Part shown: positions 58,650 to 64,000 of the stretch, piece by piece
Layout of the letters: each line of letters starts with the position of its first letter
Position numbering within the stretch: position 1 is the stretch's first letter
Assembly: GCA_016711125.1 (NCBI GenBank)
Contig: JADJTQ010000012.1
Span: 620,001 to 684,000, forward strand
Length of the DNA stretch: 64,000 bases
Source: Saprospiraceae bacterium
GTDB lineage: Bacteria > Bacteroidota > Bacteroidia > Chitinophagales > Saprospiraceae
Direction: 5' to 3'
The notes under the pieces: model-generated
Seen by the model: only the letters and a program-made list of their open reading frames with translations
Database searches by the model: none
Told to the model about the DNA's origin: nothing
Position numbers and translations under genes: made by a program

Positions 58650-59978
58650 ATGGAGATTTACTATCTTGGCTTTAGTATGGACCTATTTAATGATATTCTC
58701 CGAGGTTGTCTAGGCCTAGGTGCCTTACTAGGCATTTGCTATTTATTGAGCAGCAGTCGTAAATCGATAGATTGGCGATTGGTGGGTATCGGAATGGCCC
58801 TTCAGGTGATACTTGCTTTTTTGATGCTTAAAGTGCCGATTGTCAGGGCCTTATTCAAGGTCATTGTCGATTTTTTTGTGCTGATGATCAGCGCGACCGA
58901 ACAATCTGCTAAATTCCTCTTTGGTAATTTGGCCGATCCCACGGAGCCCTTCGGATTTGCTTTTTATGTGCTGCCTACCATTGTTTTTTTTTCAGCCTTG
59001 TCCTCTCTATTATACTATCTCGGCATTCTGCAGAGGGTGGTGTATGGTTTTGCCTGGCTGATGAATAAAACGATGCGGCTTTCAGGAGCAGAGAGTCTTG
59101 CAGCTGCCGCCAATGTATTTATTGGCCAAACGGAGGCTCCACTGATTGTTAAACCTTATCTCGAGCGCATGACAAAATCAGAAATCAATTGCCTGATGAC
59201 GGGTGGAATGGCGACCATTGCGGGGGGAGTTTTTGGAGCGTATATGGCAATGCTGGGCGGCACCACGATCGAGGGAAAACAACTTTTTGGAATGCACTTA
59301 CTTACTGCTTCCATCATTTCAGCTCCTGCAGCCATCGTGGCGGCGAAAATGCTGTTTCCCGAAATAAACCGGGACAAAATCGAAAAGAACATCGATATCC
59401 CCCGAAATGAGGCGGGAAGTAATGTACTGGATGCTCTGTCGACAGGCACTACAGATGGCGTTAAACTCGCCGTTAATGTTGGCGCGATGCTTTTGGCTTT
59501 TATGGCATTTATTTATCTGGCTAACAGCATATTCTTTGAGCTCGGCAAATGGACTAATCTCAATGCTGTAATCGCCTCTAAGACCAATGGTACTTATGAT
59601 GGATTTACTCTGCAATATATCTTTGGAATTCTTTTCAGCCCAATTGCCTGGCTAGTGGGGGTACCAGGTTCAGATATAGTGGCCGTCGGTCAGATGCTCG
59701 GAGAAAAGACGATGTTAAAGGAATTCTTTGCATACATCACCTTAACTGACATGAAAAATGCGGCAACAATAAGTACTAAATCGATCATCATCGCTACTTA
59801 CGCCCTTTGCGGTTTTGCTAATTTTGCATCGATTGGCATTCAGATAGGTGGTATTGGTGCCATCGCCCCCGGGCAAAGAAAGAACCTATCTCAGTTAGGC
59901 ATCCGTGCATTGATTGGTGGGACCATTGCCTGCCTTTTTACGGCAACCATTGCCGGAGTGCTGGTACGTGGATTGTGA
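58650..59978 (+). CDS. nupC: NupC-type concentrative nucleoside transporter
   Basis: A 442-residue carrier with about nine to ten membrane helices. The ATG at 58650 or 58677 (MDLFNDILRGCLGLGALLGI) may be the start. Family motifs: FGFAFYVLPTIVFFSALSSL, SGAESLAAAANVFIGQTEAP, LMTGGMATIAGGVFGAYMAM, GTTDGVKLAVNVGAMLLAFM, LVGVPGSDIVAVGQMLGEKT and CGFANFASIGIQIGGIGAIA. It imports nucleosides with a Na+ or proton gradient. It is the first of three nucleoside-salvage genes on this strand (21 and 30 base spacers). Confidence 0.95.
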   Translation: MEIYYLGFSMDLFNDILRGCLGLGALLGICYLLSSSRKSIDWRLVGIGMALQVILAFLMLKVPIVRALFKVIVDFFVLMISATEQSAKFLFGNLADPTEPFGFAFYVLPTIVFFSALSSLLYYLGILQRVVYGFAWLMNKTMRLSGAESLAAAANVFIGQTEAPLIVKPYLERMTKSEINCLMTGGMATIAGGVFGAYMAMLGGTTIEGKQLFGMHLLTASIISAPAAIVAAKMLFPEINRDKIEKNIDIPRNEAGSNVLDALSTGTTDGVKLAVNVGAMLLAFMAFIYLANSIFFELGKWTNLNAVIASKTNGTYDGFTLQYIFGILFSPIAWLVGVPGSDIVAVGQMLGEKTMLKEFFAYITLTDMKNAATISTKSIIIATYALCGFANFASIGIQIGGIGAIAPGQRKNLSQLGIRALIGGTIACLFTATIAGVLVRGL

Positions 59979-59999
59979 AAACTAAAACCGTATTATTTA

Positions 60000-60836
60000 A
60001 TGCAGGAAATACTAGATCGAATAGAAAATGCATATTCATTTATTGAAGAAAAAACCGGAGGTTTAAGGATAGGGAGGGGTATTATTCTGGGCTCAGGTTT
60101 TTCCGAGTGGAGCAATCAATTAAAGCATCTTTACAATATTCCCTATTCCGACATTCCCGGATTTCCCACCACAAGTGTCGCGGGCCATGATGGTAACCTA
60201 ATCATTGCAGAGGTCAATGGCATTCCTTTGATCATTATGCAGGGTAGGTTTCACTATTATGAGGGTCATTCGATGCCTACCCTCAGTATTCCGGTTAGGG
60301 TTTTCAAGAAGCTGGGGGTCAACACCCTGATCCTCACCAATGCCTCAGGCTCCATCAACAAACATTATCTTCCCGGCGATCTGATGATCATTAGGGATCA
60401 CATTAACCTGGTTCAAAACAATCCGCTGATTGGCCGTAATACACAGGCCTATGGAACGAGATTTCCAGATGCCAGCGAGGTATATGACCGGGATTTGCAT
60501 GATAAAGCCTTGAGGGTAGCAAACGAACTAGGGCTGACCGCCCACAGTGGTGTTTATGTTTTTACTTCAGGTCCCGCTTTTGAGACACCAGCCGAAATCA
60601 GAATGATGCGGGTAATTGGTGCAGATGCGGTAGGGATGTCGACTGTACCTGAAGCGATTACTGCTTGCCATGCAAGTATTGACGTATTAGGCCTATCATT
60701 GATCGCCAATCTCGGTTCAGGTATGGCAGATCATGCTTTGACTCACGAAGATGTCATGCGTACGATGGATAAAGTGGCACCAAAACTTCATTTCTTTCTA
60801 GAGAAATTGATGGATTTGACTTCTGAGACATCCTAA
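60000..60836 (+). CDS. punA: Purine-nucleoside phosphorylase, trimeric type
   Basis: A 278-residue enzyme. It cleaves purine (deoxy)nucleosides with phosphate to base and (deoxy)ribose 1-phosphate. Motifs of the trimeric class: GIILGSGFSEWSNQL, TSVAGHDGNLIIAEV, MQGRFHYYEGHSMPTLSIPV, TLILTNASGSINKHYLPGDL, SGPAFETPAEIRMMRVIGAD with the base-binding Glu, and GMSTVPEAITACHASIDVLG. Cytoplasmic. It sits between the nucleoside carrier and the pyrimidine phosphorylase, so the three form one salvage operon. Confidence 0.95.
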   Translation: MQEILDRIENAYSFIEEKTGGLRIGRGIILGSGFSEWSNQLKHLYNIPYSDIPGFPTTSVAGHDGNLIIAEVNGIPLIIMQGRFHYYEGHSMPTLSIPVRVFKKLGVNTLILTNASGSINKHYLPGDLMIIRDHINLVQNNPLIGRNTQAYGTRFPDASEVYDRDLHDKALRVANELGLTAHSGVYVFTSGPAFETPAEIRMMRVIGADAVGMSTVPEAITACHASIDVLGLSLIANLGSGMADHALTHEDVMRTMDKVAPKLHFFLEKLMDLTSETS

Positions 60837-60866
60837 GGGCATCATCAATTCTCAAATGATCATCTT

Positions 60867-62168
60867 ATGAGTATCATTGAATTAATTGTAAAAAAGAGGG
60901 ATGGAGGGGCTTTTAGTACCAGTGAGATCCATCAACTGATAGCTTTTATCTGTGATCCTTCAATTCCGGATTTTCAGATCAGTGCGATACTCATGGCCAT
61001 TTATCTCAAGGGAATGAATGAGAGAGAGGTGGTTGATCTAACTCTGGCAATGGCCCATTCCGGTGACTCATTGGATTTTGGCACGATAGAAGGCATTGTG
61101 GTTGATAAACATAGCACGGGAGGGGTTGGAGACAAAACATCACTGGTGTTGATGCCCCTGGTGGCTGCTGCTGGCCTCAAAGTGGCAAAAATATCAGGAC
61201 GAGGACTTGGACATACTGGTGGCACACTTGACAAGTTGAGTGTTTTTGAAGGGTTTCGATACGATCTAACTAAGGACGAAATCATTACGGGTGTGCAATC
61301 CAGGGGAATTGTATTGACCGGTCAGACTGATCATATGGTACCTGCTGATATGCGAATGTATGCTCTTCGGGATCTGACAGCTACCGTTGACGCTTTACCT
61401 TTGATTGCAAGTAGCATTATGAGTAAGAAAATTGCTGCTGGAGCACAAGCTATCCTGCTGGATGTCAAGGTCGGTTCGGGCGCTATATTCAGCAACATTG
61501 ACCGGGCGCGTCAACTTGCCAGGATTATGGTGTCAATAGGGCGGTCTCTGGATATTCCAACCAAGGCCATTTTGACCGATATGAATGCTCCACTAGGTCG
61601 TGCGGTAGGAAATGCACTTGAGGTAAAAGAAGCCATCGAGACATTGCAAGGAGGCGGTAATCGTCAACTGAAGGATCTCTGCCTTTATTTGGGATCTAAA
61701 CTATTGGTATTGTCAGGTAAAATATCTAGCTCACAAGATGCTACAAATCAATTAGATATGCTTATCAAGTCTGGTAAAGCTTTAAATCAATTGAAAGTAA
61801 TGGTTGAAGGCCAGGGTGGTAAAAGCGAATATATAAACCACCCTGAAAAGATTCTTCTATCTCCTCTCCAACTTACCCTAAAGGCAAGTCAATCGGGTTA
61901 TATTCAATCAATCCATGCTCAAAAAATTGGCAGGGGCTCAATGTATTCTGGTGCCGGGAGGGTACATAAAGATGACAAGCTGGATCTCGGTGCCGGCATT
62001 TTACTTCATAAAGATTCGGGTGATTTTGTTCATGTCGGTGAGGCTCTCCTTACCATCTATGCGTCCCATCAAGTGAAACTGGAAAATGCGATGGATGCAG
62101 TGCGTGATGCCTTCGCAATCAACACAACAGAACCAGAACTCGAACCACTAATTAAAGAAGAGCTCTAA
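60867..62168 (+). CDS. deoA: Pyrimidine-nucleoside/thymidine phosphorylase
   Basis: A 433-residue enzyme of nucleoside phosphorylase family II. Signature DKHSTGGVGDKTSLVLMPLV, GRGLGHTGGTLDKLSVFEG, YALRDLTATVDALPLIASSI, MSKKIAAGAQAILLDVKVGSG with the catalytic Lys, AILTDMNAPLGRAVGNALEV. It converts thymidine, deoxyuridine and perhaps uridine to base plus sugar 1-phosphate. It could be deoA or pdp; the sequence alone does not separate them. It is convergent with the aldehyde dehydrogenase genes, whose product route starts from its sugar product. Confidence 0.93.
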   Translation: MSIIELIVKKRDGGAFSTSEIHQLIAFICDPSIPDFQISAILMAIYLKGMNEREVVDLTLAMAHSGDSLDFGTIEGIVVDKHSTGGVGDKTSLVLMPLVAAAGLKVAKISGRGLGHTGGTLDKLSVFEGFRYDLTKDEIITGVQSRGIVLTGQTDHMVPADMRMYALRDLTATVDALPLIASSIMSKKIAAGAQAILLDVKVGSGAIFSNIDRARQLARIMVSIGRSLDIPTKAILTDMNAPLGRAVGNALEVKEAIETLQGGGNRQLKDLCLYLGSKLLVLSGKISSSQDATNQLDMLIKSGKALNQLKVMVEGQGGKSEYINHPEKILLSPLQLTLKASQSGYIQSIHAQKIGRGSMYSGAGRVHKDDKLDLGAGILLHKDSGDFVHVGEALLTIYASHQVKLENAMDAVRDAFAINTTEPELEPLIKEEL

Positions 62169-62178
62169 TATATTGAAT

Positions 62179-63078
62179 CTACTTTCCCACAGGATGCCAG
62201 GTGGTTTTGACTTCCTGAGTATCCATGATTTGATAGGGATCTGGAGGATGCAACTGACCTGATCGAATCACCACCCTAAGAATGTGAGCGGCTCCAGTCG
62301 ACTGTAACTCGCGGACTTCTGACGGCGTGCCTGCAACGCCAATAACTGCATTAACATCCAAATGAGAAGCAAAATGAGCTATCAACTCGCTCCTCAGTCC
62401 CGTAAGCACATTTACTACTCCTGCCGGCAGATCTGAGGTCTCCAGAACTTCTGCAAAATTGATGGCCCAGGTGGTAGCTTCGGGAGGCAGCAGGAGTACA
62501 GCCGTATTAGCTCCTGCCAAAACAGGCATTAAATGCGAAACCAAAGAAAGAAGGCCTACATCAGACGGATAAACAATGCCTACGACACCCATTGGCTCCG
62601 GAACTGAAAAATTAAAATGAGGAGTGGCCACTGGGTTCACCGTGCTAAAAACCTGGGTATATTTGTCACACCAGCCTGCATAATAGACTATACGATCTAT
62701 GGTGTCATCCAACTCCAGATTGGCCTGATTAGATGAAAGGCCCGATTGGATTAGATCGGTGGCTAACTGCATTTTTCGACCTTCCAGCATTTCAGCCATT
62801 CGGTATAAAATTTGTGACCGGTTGTAAGCACTTCTACTACTCCATCCATTGACCGCTGACCTGGCAGCTACCACGGCATTTCTATAGTCTTTGCCAGAGG
62901 CATGACATGTATTTATAGTCGTTCCATCAATAAGTTGTACCGGAAGATATCTGCCTGATTCCGTGCGGGGAAATTGTCCACCTATATAGAGCTTAAAAGT
63001 CTTTGACACTGCAATCCTTCCTTTAACCGAAGTTTCTTTGGTCACTTCTCCTGTTGATGTTTCGTTTTTCGATTTCAT
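62179..63078 (-). CDS. Aldehyde-dehydrogenase-like protein without catalytic Cys
   Basis: A 299-residue member of the aldehyde dehydrogenase superfamily. It has the N-terminal part of the fold (FKLYIGGQFPRTESGRYL, CHASGKDYRNAVVAARSAVN, EPMGVVGIVYPSDVGLLSLV, LPAGVVNVLTGLRSELIAH), but ends soon after the region of the NAD site. The catalytic Cys segment and the second half are missing, and VIGVAGTPSEVRELQSTGAA replaces the usual FTGSTxVG. The gene overlaps its upstream neighbour, a complete-type dehydrogenase, in ATGA (63075-63078). In several phyla such half-length partners pair with a full enzyme near deoC; they may form a heteromer. Function is inferred. Confidence 0.85.
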   Translation of the reverse strand: MKSKNETSTGEVTKETSVKGRIAVSKTFKLYIGGQFPRTESGRYLPVQLIDGTTINTCHASGKDYRNAVVAARSAVNGWSSRSAYNRSQILYRMAEMLEGRKMQLATDLIQSGLSSNQANLELDDTIDRIVYYAGWCDKYTQVFSTVNPVATPHFNFSVPEPMGVVGIVYPSDVGLLSLVSHLMPVLAGANTAVLLLPPEATTWAINFAEVLETSDLPAGVVNVLTGLRSELIAHFASHLDVNAVIGVAGTPSEVRELQSTGAAHILRVVIRSGQLHPPDPYQIMDTQEVKTTWHPVGK

Positions 63079-64000
63079 CGGTCTTCAAATTTTATATATG
63101 AGGCTAATCCGTGCAAGCCTCCTTCCCTACCAATACCGCTTTCCTTGTAGCCTCCGAAAGGTGATGTCGGGTCAAATCTGTTATAGGTATTGGCCCAAAC
63201 TATGCCAGCCTTCAATCCACTGGTCATTTTGAATATTTTGGAACCCTTGTCGGTCCAGACCCCTGCTGACAGTCCATAGAAGGTATTATTGGCCTTTTCG
63301 AGTGCTTCTTCAAGTGTCCTGAAAGTCTGAAGAGTAAGTACCGGACCAAATATTTCTTCCTGTACGATGGTATTGGATTGAGCTACGTTTGTAAAAAGAC
63401 TTGGTCGACACCAATAGCCACTTCCTGACGGCAACTCGCAGCTACTTTGGTAAAGTTCAGTACCTTCAGCAAGACCCTTTTTTAGGTATTTCTTTATGCT
63501 CTTTAACTGGGCCGCTGAATTGATAGCTCCGATATCGGTATTCTTATCAAGAGGATCACCCACGATCAAAGTCTCCATCCTATCTTTTAGTTTACGGATC
63601 ACTAAATCTGCCACCGATTCCTGTACAAGTAATCTTGATCCGGCACAGCAAACATGACCCTGATTGAAATAAATACCGTTGATAATACCTTCTACGGCCT
63701 GATCAATTGCCGCATCTTCCAAAATGATATTTGCACCCTTACCTCCCAGTTCCAAGGTTAGTTTTTTATGGGTCCCAGCAAGCCTCTTCTGGATTAGTTT
63801 CCCGACTTCAGTAGAGCCTGTGAAAGCTATCTTATCAATATCAGGATGCTCGACCATCATAGCTCCGGTATCACCTGCTCCAGTCAAAATATTAACGACT
63901 CCGGCTGGTAAACCTGCATCTCTAATGATCTCGGCCAATTTAAGAGCGGTCAGTGGAGTGGTCTCTGCCGGTTTAAGAACTACCGTATTTCCGGTAGCGA
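63075..64000 (-). CDS. Aldehyde dehydrogenase, 5' end beyond the window
   Basis: The frame is open to the window edge, so the N-terminal part is missing; about 308 residues are visible. Motifs: VVLKPAETTPLTALKLAEII, GDTGAMMVEHPDIDKIAFTG, STEVGKLIQKRLAGT, LTLELGGKGANIILEDA with the general-base Glu, NQGHVCCAGSRLLVQE with the nucleophile Cys, EEIFGPVLTLQTF and SPFGGYKESGIGREGG. It oxidises an aldehyde with NAD. Coupled in ATGA to the half-length partner and next to the nucleoside operon, it would fit oxidation of acetaldehyde from deoxyribose 5-phosphate; deoC should then lie just outside the window. Confidence 0.93.
   Translation of the reverse strand, partial: ATGNTVVLKPAETTPLTALKLAEIIRDAGLPAGVVNILTGAGDTGAMMVEHPDIDKIAFTGSTEVGKLIQKRLAGTHKKLTLELGGKGANIILEDAAIDQAVEGIINGIYFNQGHVCCAGSRLLVQESVADLVIRKLKDRMETLIVGDPLDKNTDIGAINSAAQLKSIKKYLKKGLAEGTELYQSSCELPSGSGYWCRPSLFTNVAQSNTIVQEEIFGPVLTLQTFRTLEEALEKANNTFYGLSAGVWTDKGSKIFKMTSGLKAGIVWANTYNRFDPTSPFGGYKESGIGREGGLHGLASYIKFEDR

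Noticed and set aside
1..64000. CRISPR array, tRNA, rRNA or replication origin
   Set aside because: No regularly spaced repeats, no cloverleaf-like or rRNA-like stretch and no DnaA-box cluster was seen by eye.

Overview
The window looks like a chromosomal segment of a Bacteroidota bacterium, probably of the Saprospiria/Cytophagia type. The evidence is a one-piece hybrid two-component system, RHS proteins with HYYPFG/YLYNG cores, a 3-coathanger-type secreted protein, an NhaD antiporter, a GH130/epimerase mannan pair, a TAnnTTTG-type promoter, weak Shine-Dalgarno sequences and AT-rich spacers. I see no rRNA, tRNA or CRISPR array.

Layout. 0-2.1 kb: the end of a circularly permuted ATP-grasp / alpha-E / proteasome-like operon, whose last gene is cut off next to a decayed RHS relic. 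2.3-7.4 kb: a two-lobed aspartic protease and a 1338-residue hybrid sensor/AraC regulator. 8.0-10.2 kb: an RHS toxin tip with a PD-(D/E)XK-like end, a DUF4304-type immunity gene and a second, broken RHS tip. 10.2-16.3 kb: an accessory island of small genes (RibD-type reductase, rifampin ADP-ribosyltransferase Arr, SnoaL-like lipoprotein, YHYH lipoprotein) separated by imperfect palindromes whose arms differ from site to site but stay complementary. An IS91-like element with its own tyrosine recombinase sits inside it. 16.6-21.6 kb: acetoacetyl-CoA synthetase, a TPR protein and an aldo/keto reductase fragment. 21.9-31.6 kb: a carbohydrate or acid catabolic region (GH29 fucosidase, NanA-like lyase, MFS carrier, M81 peptidase, enolase-superfamily enzyme, LacI regulator). 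31.6-36.3 kb: a DUF1501 / DUF1549-DUF1553 pair. 36.4-48.98 kb: crotonase, GH130 phosphorylase with a 2-epimerase (mannobiose use), a Tat-exported enolase-superfamily protein, glutathione peroxidase, a MerR/TipAS regulator, a TolB-like protein and modABC. 49-56.7 kb: an SRPBCC protein, a two-domain esterase, an envelope protein, a mini-LuxR regulator, pyrophosphatase and NhaD. 56.8-58.6 kb: non-coding and repeat-rich. 58.6-64 kb: nucleoside salvage (NupC, purine and pyrimidine nucleoside phosphorylases) with a tandem aldehyde dehydrogenase pair, consistent with deoxyribose breakdown.

A main caveat is that about fifteen otherwise full-length genes are split by single-base shifts, nearly all at runs of A, T, G or C. 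I read these as base-call errors in homopolymers and annotate the repaired genes as single features. Real truncations (the proteasome-like gene, the aldo/keto reductase, the RHS relics) are different: large parts are missing.

The least explained signals are the palindrome-bounded cassette island, the toxin locus with its displaced tip, and an ATCACCC-N4/5-GGGTGAT motif that lies 51-68 bases upstream of three genes, one of which encodes a 63-residue stand-alone LuxR-type DNA-binding protein.
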